Shown one piece after another: positions 25,342-34,015 of a stretch of 64,000 nt of DNA; position 1 is the stretch's first letter, and each line of letters begins with the position of its first letter. Position numbers and translations under genes: made by a program. Source of the DNA: Siphlonurus alternatus (lineage: Eukaryota; Arthropoda; Insecta; Ephemeroptera; Siphlonuridae); contig OX463781.1 of assembly GCA_949825025.1 (NCBI GenBank), forward strand, positions 21,573,630 through 21,637,629, read 5' to 3'. Below the pieces are notes generated by a model. The model was not told the DNA's origin and did not search any database. It saw only the letters and a program-made list of their open reading frames with translations.

Positions 25342-25372
<31 letters not shown>

Positions 25373-25671
25373 GGGCATACAAGAAATTATATAGAAAATG
25401 GAATTGAGAGAGAAATAAAATTATAAATTGAAATTAAAGTCATGGAAAAAATCTTTTGTGTATTATGTTAAAGATTTTTTCCTCTTAAAATGAGTTTTGC
25501 ACTGATTGCGAGGAGGTAGCGCATGATAAAATCAAGTAATGTCTCAAGTTCTCTAAACGTTTTTCGACAAATTGAATTTTAAATCATCTACTTTCGGTTG
25601 CTTCCTACAATTTTCTCAGTTTTCATCAACAGTCATCATTATTCAGATAAAATTGGATTCTAATTTCTAAC

Positions 25672-25718
<47 letters not shown>

Positions 25719-28700
25719 GTTTTTCTCGGAACGTAATAAGGAAAGCTTCATTTAATGAAAGTAATAAAATGTTTTCCTGTAAGTTTCAGAGAAAGAAAAA
25801 AGGATAGTAAATTCCATTATGTGGGGAGTAATATTATAAGCTTCAAATCAAATCAAAGGTATATGAATTTCAATTGAGGAAATAATAATATTTTGAATAA
25901 CCTTCTTATTAAACTGCTAATTTGGGAACACGAACTAAAAGTTCAGATGTTAGATAGTTTTTTAAAGAAAGGAATAAAATAATAAAATTGACATATAATA
26001 AGTTCCAGGAACTCAAAATAATTGTATAGCATTTGTGGAATATTTGTTGAACGATAATTTGTTTCACCCCCTCCCCAGTAAAAAGAGGTGTTTTAAACGA
26101 ATGCAATATAAACCGCAAAATTTATTATTTTTTATTTAAAACAATATTTTATTTCCGATGAGAGTTCATGAAACCATGAAAACTGTTTTTTTTCCCCCTC
26201 TCAGTAAAATGTTATTTTTCTTTTCTTTGAAAATGCTTATATTTTTACTTCATTTGCAAGTATACTTTTATCCGATATAATTCTCAGACATTAGCTATTA
26301 ATTATTTTATAAATATTTTTTTTTAAATAAAATTAAAAATATACACACAAAATAAAGCTACAAACAACATTAAGAAAAATAAACAGAAATAATAATTAAT
26401 AAATTAATTCTTACCTGTCGTAACAAAAGAGCTTTCCGTCTATGACTTTGCTCCTCGAGTCTATCTACATACTCTCTTAATTCTTCAATCTCCTCTTTAA
26501 CTTGTTGTACCGCATCTAGTTCGTGTTTGATGGTCACCATATCCCTCTTGACCTCCACTACTTCGTTCTGACATGACTCGACGGATTTTGTGAGCTCCTG
26601 AAGCTGCGAGCGGATTTCCGAGAGCGCCACCGTCGTTTCAAAATGACGGTCGCTCTGCAGTTCATCCAACTTGCTGCTCAGGTTCATGCTCATCACCGTC
26701 ACTTGCTGCTGCAGACTGCGACCACAACAATTGCAACACAAAAATTGTTACCTCCACCACCTCGATATTAGTAGCAACAATAAATACTGATTTACAAAGA
26801 GGTGTCAAAACGTAGCAATCATGCAGGGTCCATACAGTATATACCATGAATAATTTAGGTAGGAATTTATTAATTGTAAAAACAGCTAATTTATAATCTT
26901 ATTTTAGCTTTTTAATCGTAAATATGTTCAATTAAGGTATAATCTTTTCATAGTTTAAGTTGCCAATTTAATACAATTTAAAAAGGCCATTTTCAGAGCT
27001 GTGATATGTAACCTTCTCTAAATCTATGCGTTCATACATGACTATAGAAAAAGTTGACAAATTTGCATACTCATAGGATGTACGTATTAAATTATGAAAA
27101 TAAATTTTGTAGTTGTAGAATTGGTTGCACATTAAAGGGTAAGAAGATTTACAGGTCTGTCAACTTTGCCAACCACAACACAGAAAAGAGTGTTTAGTTT
27201 TTTAAGCGTTTTGACATATCATGTAAATCATGGATATTTTCCAATCGTATTAGCACCTACGCTAAACTAGAAATAGTAGATCAATTGCGAGTTATTCATA
27301 TAGCGTCTATATATAACATAGCTATACAAAAATTCTACTCTATTAAATGCAATCGTTTCATGATTATGAGAAACACTAAAATTTTGAGTCTACCTCGTTT
27401 CTACTTAGCATTGGTGCAACGACTGGAATCAATAAGCATTTTTGTTTTTAATGTAGGAAAGATTTTAAATTTAACATTTTGCATCAAAATCTTAGCATTA
27501 ACAGTCGTAAAACTTAATTAAGTCCATAAAAGACAGAAATTATCAAGTATTTGTAAAAGATTATTCAGGATTTTTAATGATAAATTTTTGACGCATTTAG
27601 ATGAAAAAGTAAACAACATCAACATACAATTTACGGGAAAACATTACAATATAAATTGGAATGGGAAAGTATTGTATTAATATTTTATTCATCAAACATC
27701 AATATAATGACGGCTATTCATACAATTTTAATTAATTGTTAATCTAATGTAAAACAATGTAGTACAAATATCTATAATTAATGAACTACGTACAAAGGTG
27801 TTCACATTGATTATTTATGTCATACCAATTTAATTTGAAAAAAAAAAGTGTAAATATTTTTCAATAACAATCAGCAATAAATCAGTTTGTCTTTTGTATA
27901 ATTCATACAACTATACGATAAACAACAATATTATATATTTATGTTTTCCTTTCACCCCAAAAAATATTAATTAAAAAAAATCAATGTCAACACCATAGTG
28001 TAAATATAGTGATGCTAAAATACTACAACTTAAATGCAAAAGCATATTTATTAAAAAAAAGTACATGATTATTAAATCATGGGCAAATTAAAATAATATA
28101 ACTATTTTTGTTTTAAATAAAGGGCAATCCATTGGAAGAGAGTTTTGTTAAACGTGCAAACTACGAACTTAATTTGGCGACTGAGTGAACCACAACACCA
28201 CGCACAGACAGTCAGGGAGACAGGAATTTTCATGCCACAAAAATCAAATCGGAAACTAATTTTTGCAAAAATTTTGTTGTCATATAATTTTTTTTTTCAA
28301 TTTTTGATTATGTGAAGTGAGTGCTATCTAGTATGCGTATGATTTTACAGTCTCTGTATTATGTAGTGTAGTTTATATTTATAATTTGTTTTAATTGTTT
28401 GTTATATTAAATACAATGTATAAAATGTAAAAAAACAAATAAAAATACTGTTAATTGTTATACAGTTGTGTAAGTTATGAGGAAACTTGTATTATATATT
28501 TAATTAAATTAAATTTGTTCTTACATAGATACTCATCAATCAGTCATCATTCTCATCAGTACTTGTTACTATTATTACCTTACATAATTATATTTGCATT
28601 ACCACATGTGATAATGCATGTATGCTAATTTTTAAAAAAAACGAAAAAAATATTTAAGCATTATTTTGATACAATATCTGCATTATTATGTGAAGTCAAA

Positions 28701-31700
28701 TTTTTTATTGTTTTTAAATCGTATTATTATGAACAAGTTTAAATTCAAGTTAACTTTATTTTTTACGGTTGATTGATATAAATTTTCCTTAATTTGTGCT
28801 TACAAGTTAGTATAGTTAGTTAGCATATGTAAATATAATAATATTCCTGTAATTCACTAATATGTTTCAATTATGGATACTTGCTAGATCATAAACCATA
28901 AAAAGTAACAAACAATATTTTTTTTTATTTAAAAATTCGTATATTTAAAATTAGAAATAGAGACTGTAAAACCAAGCACACCAATGATGAAAAACAAAAA
29001 CAGAGAATCCAATTAAATAGTACAGAGGGATGGTAAGAGACAGATAGAGACAAGGGTTTAAAAAGATAAAATACTATTTTTTTTTTTTTTTTTTTTTTTT
29101 TTGGAGGAGCTTGTTTAGTAAATTGAGGAAACAAAACCTCCTCTCCTAATAAGCAAATTTGTATTATAAATGTATTTTTTTTTCGGATAAAAATAAAATA
29201 AATATAGGATTCATGAAAATTCATAAAAACATATTTACCCGTACTGCAGGCTGCCTCCACTATCGCAACAAAAAAAGAGAAAGGACAATATGATAGGTTG
29301 TGGATTCACAAATTCTACCAAAAATGTTGTATGTGTATTTAAATGAGTAATGTATATTTTTGTAAACGTATACTTTTTGTAGTGTACATTATATTTGAAA
29401 AATTAGTTAATACTTTGTAAGTTTTTTTCCTCATTTTTTAAAATAAAATTTAAAATTTCATTTCTACCTGCTTAGTAGAAAATTAATATATTTAACTTCA
29501 AAATTTTCCATTGTTATTTATTTTAAATGAAGAGCTGCTGAAGATGTTCCTAAAACAAGAAGCTAGCTCCTCTGCCTAATTCTCGTGCCGGCACGAGTCT
29601 CCCGCGTCGCTTGCCGGACCGGTGTAAACAAAGCTGGTGTATGCTGCCGGGCTTGCTTGCTCGCTGTGTACCAAGACTCGACTTTTTGTCCCCACGCTGG
29701 CAATGTAAATATTTGTGAACACGACAAATCTTTCTTGCTCATAATACGCATGCGTACTTGGATTTACTTATGCAAAATAATTTTAAATTTAAGTCCACAA
29801 TTTTAGGGTAACAAAAATTTATCTTATAAATATGTAGCAAAGGTCGTACCGAAACCTCCGCAACATTATGAATACAACTTTTTATTCATACTGACTGCAG
29901 ATACAATTACGATTTTTGCTTATGAACTTTTATATTTTGAAGCTCAAATAATGGCTGAAGTTCATTAGCTCATTTCTAACTGTAACTTTCATTAATAGCA
30001 ATATACAATAATGGTTGCATTTTTTTATTTCATAATTAGAAAATATACCTAAAATTATGCTTTTCTGAATTTTTTCAGACTTTTTGGAGTGCGGGAACTA
30101 ATTTTAAAAAAATATTTAAAATCTCTGAATTAGGGTGGTACATCTGATGGGACAACCGTGACGTCATTTGTCGTGCTGTGATTGGCTATTGATGACGTCA
30201 CGGTTGTCCCATCAGATGTACCACCCTAATTAAGATATTTTAAATCTTTTTTAAAAATTAGTTCCCGCACTCCAAAATATCTGAAAAATATTCAGAAAAG
30301 CATAATTTTATGTATATTTTCTAATTATGAAATAAAAAAATGCAATCATTATTGTCTATTATACTCTCTGAATATTCAAGAGTCCATATACTATTGATAA
30401 TTGATGAATCCATTGATAACAAGCAGAAGATGAGAAAATCTAACGTCATTGGGTAGATGTAATTATTGTAATATTTTACATTATTTTATGTTTTTCTAAC
30501 TATATGTGAACTTAAAAGAAAATTAAGCTCCTTCTTTTCTTTCGTAAACGATATGTAAGACTGTATATATTATATAATATATATATATATAAATAAGAGA
30601 GTATAAAAAATCATAAAAAATCTATATTTTATTTTTGTAGCAACCAGTCTATACATTAGCTGTTCTTTATTAAAAAGTGGAGGACGATTTTGTGATAAAT
30701 ATTTTATTCATTTCTAATATTGAAATAAACCTCCAACTTGTTTCTTTAAGAAAACTTGTCAAGTTTTTAAAGACACAATTGACTTCGTTTAAACAGCATT
30801 TAGATTGACTTTATGATGGTATATTTGAATCTCAAAAAAGTAAACACAAAAACCCTTTTTTCTTTATTTATTTTAATGTAAAATAAACTTTGAATTCTAC
30901 GCAGGATAAATTGTATATAAAATATTTAGCAAATATTTGTACAAAAAGTTAGAAATATTTAAATACATTATTTATTTAAATATGTTGTTTTTTTATTAAA
31001 ATTATGTAAATTACTGTAAATGTAAGTGTAACTTTGTGTGATTATGTATGATGTAAAAAGAAGCCTACATGAAAAATACTTATAGATAAAGCTAAGAAAA
31101 GAAAAAAAAAATACGAACGAGTATAAATCACAATTAAATTACAAGCATGCGTTTTTGCTAGTTGGCAATAGTGCTTGTTTTATACATTTGGTAATTAATT
31201 ACTTTTTATAATAAGTTTAGAAAAAATATAATGTAAAAAGCAAACTTATTTATATAATTACTTAAAAAAAATGCAATTACTGTACAATTATGTAACCCGT
31301 TCAAATAAAAAAAATATATATAATAAAATAAAAGCTATAATATATTTATAAAAAATGTTTAAAATATTTAGGTCAATAGTCCATCCATTTGAAGAAAATA
31401 GAAAAGAATGCAGCCCAAGTAAGAAAGATAAATAAATAAGAAAATATTACAAATATTATTATTTTTTTTAGGAAAAAAAAAGCGAGAAAAATTCCATCAA
31501 ATGCTTCAAGCAGGATGATTGTGCGATTGAAGTATAATTTGGGGAAATGGTTCACTAAAACGTGTCAAAAACAAAAACACACACAACAACATAAAGCCAT
31601 TATAATAATATAATATATATTACAAAAAAAACATACAGAAATGTTAATATTTTAAGGTACCTCATTAGTAACTCTCTCAAGCTGGCTTCGTCGTCGTCTT

Positions 31701-32119
31701 CTTGAATTTCTTCCTTCGTCGCATCACTAACCTTCCGGCCAGATGGATCTCGTCTGTGAGACCCGGTCAGCTTGAAATAAGCTGAACAACTTTCTGCTGC
31801 ACTGTACAACTGATGAGTAGTAGCAGCAGTAGGAGTTGATGATATTGAAGGATGAGAACGGTGGTGGTGGTGATGATGTAGTTGGTGTAGGTCAAGAGTA
31901 GTTGGAGGTGAACTTGGTGATTCTGCTGTACTTGATGTTGGTGTTGCTGTTGAATCAAAGGGAATGAAACCACAACTGCTGCTGACATGCCCAACCAATG
32001 AAGGTGGCTGATGATGGTAGCCGTGTAATTCTAATATATCTTCTTCATATTCTAATTCTAATAATTCTTGTACATCTACGTCTTCTAATCTGCTACTGCT
32101 TCTGCTGCTACTACTTCTA

Positions 32120-32151
<32 letters not shown>

Positions 32152-33175
32152 TTGATGTGACGAGGAATATTGAGGATGAAGATGATGTTGTATTATTTCC
32201 TCCTCTTCTTCTTCCTCTTCTTCGCCGTCTTCGTCTCTGATTAAATCCGGTACTGGATGTATTTCAGCAACCTCGTTTTGCAGCTGCTGAGGAGATTTTT
32301 TCATGGGCTTCGACAGCCGTTTTGTTTCACCCATTCTTTCGTCTAATTTTTTTTTTATTTTAAATATTATAAGATGATCACCACCACAAGGAAAAAAAAG
32401 AAGGAATAGAATTTTAGTATTATATACCTAAGGGAATAACATTTTAGAATTGTCACTTTTGCTGGAACAGATATTATGTTTGAAACAATATAACTGTCAC
32501 TGCCAATTTATATCAAAGTTTTTGCTTGTCGTTACACGGAGAAAAATATCAGTGTTAAACTTGGTAATTATTTTTTATCAGTGTACTATTAAGACTCAGT
32601 ACAAAATCGCTCATAGCACAAAAGAATTATTTAGCAAAGGAGACAATTCTGAAGTACACGTAATATTATTATTACTATGATATATTACAATATCATGCAT
32701 AATCACAATGATTTTATTCATAACCAATGTTAATAACTGGCTTACTATTATTAAAATCTGCAACAATATTTGTTCACTTATTAATCGTTCCTTTACACTA
32801 CCGTACATATTGTGTACAACTCACGGTTAAAGAAACGTAATCCCCTCCTGCCTGGTAATCGCACGCTAAAAATTAACGTGGTTTTCCATGTAGCGATATC
32901 AACTCTATGGGGTGACAGTGCGAGAAAAGCGCACGTGCTTCAATTCCATATAGCGACCATGTTGGTGATCAAACCTCACCCCAAGACACTAAAATTTAAG
33001 TGTAGGTTTCATCACATTACAGCCTCACTATATGGAAATCCACCTTAATTAAATTAATATAGAGAAAGTTGCGAACTGTGAAGGTGATACCAACAATTAC
33101 AGTGCGGTACACGTGAGCTGTACACTGAAGAATATTAAATTGTCTTGTTGTCACTGAACATACCTTACAATCCAT
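10054..33175 (-). CDS. Glut1: GLUT1-type facilitative glucose transporter, whole gene (short form with tail A)
   Basis: An SLC2A class I sugar carrier of the major facilitator superfamily, expected to move glucose passively across the plasma membrane through 12 helices. Coding exons on the minus strand: 33175-33164, 23137-23042, 22799-22639, 22140-22016, 19671-19501, 18993-18886, 17530-17343, 16583-16371, 14253-14050, 13135-12996, 10195-10054. Together they encode 519 residues; all phases agree. Signatures: [23 protein letters not shown] (206-210), [11 protein letters not shown] (277-287), DRTGRR (329-334), GPGSIPW (382-388), VPETK (452-456). From memory, the sequence is very close to Drosophila Glut1. 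Other last exons (9252, 6974, 5020) and a long amino-terminal extension (32334, 29259, 26715) give further forms. The core is certain; the start exon and alternative ends are inferred from splice signals and phase. Several exons are clearly GC-richer than the introns, but others (22.0 and 22.6 kb) are not. Confidence 0.93.
11719..11748 (-). CDS. Candidate 30-nt cassette exon of GLUT1
   Basis: A GC-rich 30-nt stretch on the minus strand is followed by a near-ideal donor (CGG|GTGAGTAA). It is preceded by a pyrimidine-rich stretch ending AAACAAAAG, which is a weaker AAG acceptor. Thirty nt keeps the phase-2 reading: AG+GGGCGGTCTACGGG... adds ten residues (GGLRESRLY plus a split Gly) between the constant core and any of the four tails. 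The donor and phase are good; the acceptor is poor, so this could be chance. Confidence 0.3.
12121..12231. mobile_element. Small hairpin element (MITE-like)
   Basis: The ends ATCCGATTGCATA and TATGCAATCGGAT are exact reverse complements. Inside them TAAGCCAGGCCTAACT pairs with AGTTAGGCCTGGCTTA around a tight GATTGTTGGAACAATC loop. The right arm carries an extra stretch of about 14 bp (after 12202) with no partner on the left. Confidence 0.8.
12996..13135 (-). CDS. GLUT1 core exon: helices 11-12 and VPETK
   Basis: Acceptor CTATCGTAG and donor GGGAG|GTAAG. Encodes [18 protein letters not shown], the last membrane helices, then [16 protein letters not shown], the sugar-porter signature after helix 12. 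It ends with two bases (AG) of a split codon that every candidate last exon completes. This is the branch point for tail choice. Confidence 0.96.
13136..14049 (-). other. GLUT1 intron
   Basis: AT-rich intron. A short phrase (TTTTAAATCTAAAACTTTTG) occurs twice, near 13299 and 13861, as an internal direct repeat. No other feature is seen. Confidence 0.5.
14050..14253 (-). CDS. GLUT1 core exon: helices 9/10 with GPGSIPW
   Basis: Acceptor TTATGTTCAG and donor ATGAAG|GTGATT, phase 0 at both ends, 68 codons. Contains [10 protein letters not shown], then [16 protein letters not shown] and [10 protein letters not shown]. Numbered in the short form, the Trp of GPGSIPW is residue 388, as in human GLUT1. 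Human Glu380 is Ala here. Confidence 0.97.
14254..16370 (-). other. GLUT1 intron with a decayed hairpin element
   Basis: Mostly AT-rich. Holds a degenerate copy of the GGTGCGATTCAC-type hairpin (about 14614-14748) and a GC-richer island near 15175-15243 preceded on the minus strand by TTTTCAG. No clear additional coding exon. Confidence 0.4.
14614..14748. mobile_element. Degenerate hairpin MITE, related to 63441-63595
   Basis: The left end reads GCGATCCACAAAAGAAGC then CCAGGTTTCTCGTTAACCACG; the right end reads CTGGATAACACTTTCGTGAAT. Both match, with several substitutions, the two ends of the intact element at 63.5 kb. Confidence 0.65.
16371..16583 (-). CDS. GLUT1 core exon: helices 7b-9, DRTGRR
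   Basis: Acceptor CCTTCCTTCAG and donor ATAAAG|GTGCGT, exactly 71 codons, phase 0. Begins VFYYSTGLF (completing the helix 7 sugar-binding segment) and contains [13 protein letters not shown], the intracellular loop signature of sugar porters. Human GLUT1 Asn317 aligns with Met317 here. Confidence 0.97.
16584..17342 (-). other. GLUT1 intron
   Basis: AT-rich intron with no supported feature. Confidence 0.5.
17343..17530 (-). CDS. GLUT1 core exon: central loop and [11 protein letters not shown]
   Basis: Acceptor TTTGTGTGCAG and donor AACGCC|GTGAGT. Encodes the end of the central intracellular loop ([17 protein letters not shown]), then helix 7 with [11 protein letters not shown] (277-287 in the short form). 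The QLS motif is typical of class I glucose carriers. GC content is well above that of the flanking introns. Confidence 0.97.
17531..18885 (-). other. GLUT1 intron with an unidentified GC-rich block
   Basis: AT-rich except for about 18060-18310, a block near half GC whose minus strand is open for 83 codons. It does not resemble SLC2A and no splice borders fit. It may be a decayed transposon. Confidence 0.35.
18886..18993 (-). CDS. GLUT1 core exon: helix 6 and PESPR
   Basis: Acceptor TCCGCAG and donor GAGAG|GTGAG. Encodes [16 protein letters not shown] followed by PESPRYLL (PESPR at 206-210), the hallmark at the end of helix 6, and the start of the large central loop (KQWEEEARR). Phases agree with both neighbours. 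Confidence 0.97.
18994..19500 (-). other. GLUT1 intron
   Basis: AT-rich intron with no supported feature. Confidence 0.5.
19501..19671 (-). CDS. GLUT1 core exon: helices 4-5
   Basis: Acceptor TTTGTGCAG and donor CTCG|GTGAGG. Encodes [35 protein letters not shown] and [15 protein letters not shown]. The conserved helix 5 Gln in VNQLAVTVG corresponds to human Gln161, a sugar-contact residue. Confidence 0.97.
19672..22015 (-). other. GLUT1 intron with a 232-bp MITE
   Basis: AT-rich intron. The only distinct feature is the inverted-repeat element at 21524-21755. Confidence 0.5.
21524..21755. mobile_element. MITE with GGTGCTTTTCCAT ends, copy 1
   Basis: The left end GGTGCTTTTCCATGGAGCGA pairs with a right end reading GGAAAAGCACC. 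The arms continue inward, imperfectly paired, for about 65 bp (GGCGGGGCGATAAAAGC / GCGCCCTTCTCGCCTCGCC region, then ACTTGCTT / AAGCAAGT). Flanking TTA occurs on both sides (21521-21523 and 21756-21758), consistent with the 3-bp target duplication of PIF/Harbinger-type elements. It is GC-richer than the host intron and has no coding capacity. Confidence 0.82.
22016..22140 (-). CDS. GLUT1 core exon: helices 3-4, [10 protein letters not shown]
   Basis: Acceptor TTATTTCAG and donor TTGTG|GTAAGT. Encodes [20 protein letters not shown] and [11 protein letters not shown], joining NRFGR to GLNTS with correct phases on both sides. Too short to stand out by length, but unmistakable by sequence. Confidence 0.96.
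22141..22638 (-). other. GLUT1 intron
   Basis: AT-rich intron with no supported feature. Confidence 0.5.
22639..22799 (-). CDS. GLUT1 core exon: first outer loop and helix 2
   Basis: Acceptor TATGTTACAG and donor GGAAG|GTTTGT. Encodes [19 protein letters not shown] (first extracellular loop), helix 2 ([19 protein letters not shown]) and the NRFGR loop motif. No N-X-S/T glycosylation site is visible in this loop, unlike human GLUT1 (Asn45). Confidence 0.97.
22800..23041 (-). other. GLUT1 intron
   Basis: Short AT-rich intron, donor GTCAGT (non-consensus third position), acceptor TTACAG. Confidence 0.6.
23042..23137 (-). CDS. First GLUT1 transporter exon: helix 1, [10 protein letters not shown]
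   Basis: Acceptor TTTTATTGCAG and donor GAACTG|GTCAGT, 32 codons, phase 0 at both ends. Encodes [20 protein letters not shown] then [12 protein letters not shown], helix 1 of a class I GLUT. It has no start codon, so an upstream exon ending in phase 0 must supply the amino terminus. Two candidates fit: the MDCK exon and the coiled-coil exon. Confidence 0.96.
23138..26414 (-). other. Intron between the coiled-coil exon and helix 1 exon
   Basis: AT-rich, with A-runs (about 25349-25369 and 25675-25714) and a G13 run near 24112. The 150 bp just upstream of the exon border stay open in the same frame without a start and look like readthrough, not an exon. Confidence 0.45.
26415..26715 (-). CDS. 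Coiled-coil exon, probable part of a long GLUT1 form
   Basis: Acceptor TTGTGGTCGCAG ending at 26716 and a consensus donor CGACAG|GTAAGA. Encodes 100 residues after a split codon: [19 protein letters not shown], then heptad-like helix ([33 protein letters not shown]), ending RKALLLRQ. It enters in phase 2 and leaves in phase 0, which fits the microexon or exon 1 upstream and the helix 1 exon downstream, giving ...[13 protein letters not shown]. The exon is GC-richer than its surroundings and clearly coding. I do not recognise a named family. It could instead belong to a separate nested gene that ends elsewhere. Confidence 0.68.
26716..29238 (-). other. Intron between coiled-coil exon and microexon
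   Basis: AT-rich DNA. No supported feature other than a T-tract near 29080-29102. Confidence 0.45.
29239..29259 (-). CDS. Candidate 21-nt microexon (GGSLQYG)
   Basis: On the minus strand a T-rich tract followed by GTTGCGATAG precedes 21 nt ending TACGG|GTAAAT. Read with the AG left by exon 1 it gives S-GGSLQY and leaves GG for the coiled-coil exon (GG+T, Gly). Phase 2 is kept on both sides, so inclusion or skipping leaves the frame intact: with it the junction reads [16 protein letters not shown], without it ELLMSLQQQ. Confidence 0.45.
29575..29700. promoter_or_regulatory. GC-rich intronic island with forkhead-type site
   Basis: A CpG-containing island in AT-rich DNA. It starts with a perfect 16-bp palindrome CTCGTGCCGGCACGAG (29582-29597) and contains GTAAACAA (29624-29631), a match to the FoxO/forkhead core. 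No exon frame is convincing. It may be an intronic enhancer or alternative promoter. Confidence 0.35.
30006..30354. mobile_element. Foldback/MITE-like inverted repeat, copy 2
   Basis: Arms of about 170 bp, near-perfect reverse complements about a centre near 30180. Outer arm: CAATAATGGTTGCATTTTTT then CATAATTAGAAAATATAC. Inner arm: AATTTTTTCAGACTTTTTGG, GCGGGAACTAA, then a stretch particular to this copy (GGGTGGTACATCTGATGGGA) and CCGTGACGTCA. The loop contains ATTGGCTATTG. It shares the core layout with copies 1 and 3, but the outer arm is unique. Confidence 0.9.
31661..32334 (-). CDS. Low-complexity first exon of a long GLUT1 form
   Basis: A real ATG opens 224 codons ending ...EASLRELLM with donor AG|GTACCT, phase 2. 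By residue: basic start ([15 protein letters not shown]); nine Glu at 38-46; eight Gln at 64-71; Ser/Arg stretch 74-82; acidic Leu-rich segment 86-103; Ser/Thr/Pro stretch 128-146; six His at 153-158; acidic end (EEIQEDDDE). It looks disordered and cytoplasmic. Phase links it to the microexon and coiled-coil exon and hence to the transporter, giving an 847-residue protein with tail A. Trinucleotide repeats explain the homopolymers and can create open frames by chance, but the length, ATG, donor and phase argue for a real exon. No homologue is recognised. Confidence 0.6.
32335..33163 (-). other. Intron or 5' flank with a second GGTG-type MITE
   Basis: Between the MDCK exon and the long-form exon 1. 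It holds the 32876-33044 element. A weak acceptor (AAATTAG at about 32343) could join the 33.2 kb leader to the long-form exon. Confidence 0.35.
32876..33044. mobile_element. MITE with GTGGTTTTCCAT ends, diverged copy 2
   Basis: The left end ACGTGGTTTTCCATGTAGCGA and right end TATATGGAAATCCACC are inverted matches, flanked by TTA on both sides (32873-32875 and 33045-33047). Inner arms include GGTGATCAAACCTCACCCC. Its ends resemble those of the 21.5 kb element. Confidence 0.6.
33164..33175 (-). CDS. Candidate start exon of the short GLUT1 form (MDCK)
   Basis: ATG GAT TGT AAG is followed at once by GTATGT, an excellent donor in phase 0, exactly what the helix 1 exon needs. The join reads [12 protein letters not shown], an amino terminus of the size expected for insect GLUT1. 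Immediately upstream in transcript direction is a GC-rich leader with CpGs and an inverted CCAAT box. The distance to the next exon (10 kb) is long but in keeping with this gene. Confidence 0.5.
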
Positions 33176-33260
33176 GATTAAGCTTCGCGCGGCGCCGCCA
33201 GGCTGGGAATGGGCGAGGTGTGATGTTACGTGATCACAGATAGCCAATCAGGTTTATTGC
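33176..33260 (-). promoter_or_regulatory. Candidate short-form promoter and leader
   Basis: GC-rich (GGCGGCGCCGCGCG, CCTCGCCCATTCCC on the minus strand) next to the MDCK codons, with CCAATC at 33244-33249 (plus strand) about 70 bp upstream of the ATG. There is no TATA box in the expected place, as in many CpG-type promoters. Confidence 0.4.
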
Positions 33261-33976
33261 AAGAGTCTGGAACAGAACAAAGAGTATACAAATAAGTAAA
33301 ACCGTATTAAAAAAAATAATAACAATGAGATTAAAAAAAAAAAAAAAACGCATTATTTTGTACTAAATTTTAGATAATGCGTGTGAAAGTAAAAAGTAAA
33401 GGCTATTAGCGATTGCTAATTTAAAATGATTGGCATGTCATTCATGCGTTCATTTCAAACCACCGATGTAATTACCAAGCCAATTTTAAGATATCTTCTA
33501 TCAAAATCACTCTAAAATTTATAAAATATTTTTTAGTGTTTTTGTGGATATTTTATATTTTTACCGTGATACCACTGAAAGTAATCACTCGGACCCTGCC
33601 TGCGTTGTTATTATTACAGCTTCACAAAACACAAAAATTACAGATTTGACATTTTGGGGTTAAAAAAGTGCGTGATACGTCCACAAGCAGAGCAAAGGTA
33701 ACACTCATTCTATCTTATTGTGATTATAATTAAGTATGATAAATTGACTTTTTCCTTATTGTAATAACATCATTTAGTTGAAGTATACATGTTGAAACAG
33801 TTTGAGAGAATGAACGAGTATATACTATATAGGTTATTATATTTGAAAGGGGAAAGTGTGTGAGAGAGAGAGAAAGAGAGAGAGAGAGAGAATGATAACC
33901 ATGATGTAATCAATCATTCACTGTATCATCATGATCCTCGTGTAATGATGTCCATCAACTGAACGGTGACGAAAAG

Positions 33977-33978
<2 letters not shown>

Positions 33979-34010
<32 letters not shown>
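33979..34010. repeat. T32 homopolymer
   Basis: Uninterrupted T run on the plus strand. Confidence 0.95.

Positions 34011-34015
<5 letters not shown>

Larger units (their letters stand above)
29260..31660 (-). other. Intron with a CpG-bearing island and foldback element
   Basis: Contains a GC-rich island at about 29575-29700 and foldback element copy 2 (30006-30354). The rest is AT-rich with no supported gene. Confidence 0.45.

Noticed and set aside
31767..32240. Frames on the opposite strand and in other frames over the long-form exon 1
   Set aside because: Shadows of the exon and its trinucleotide repeats; only the 32334 frame has ATG, donor and correct phase together.
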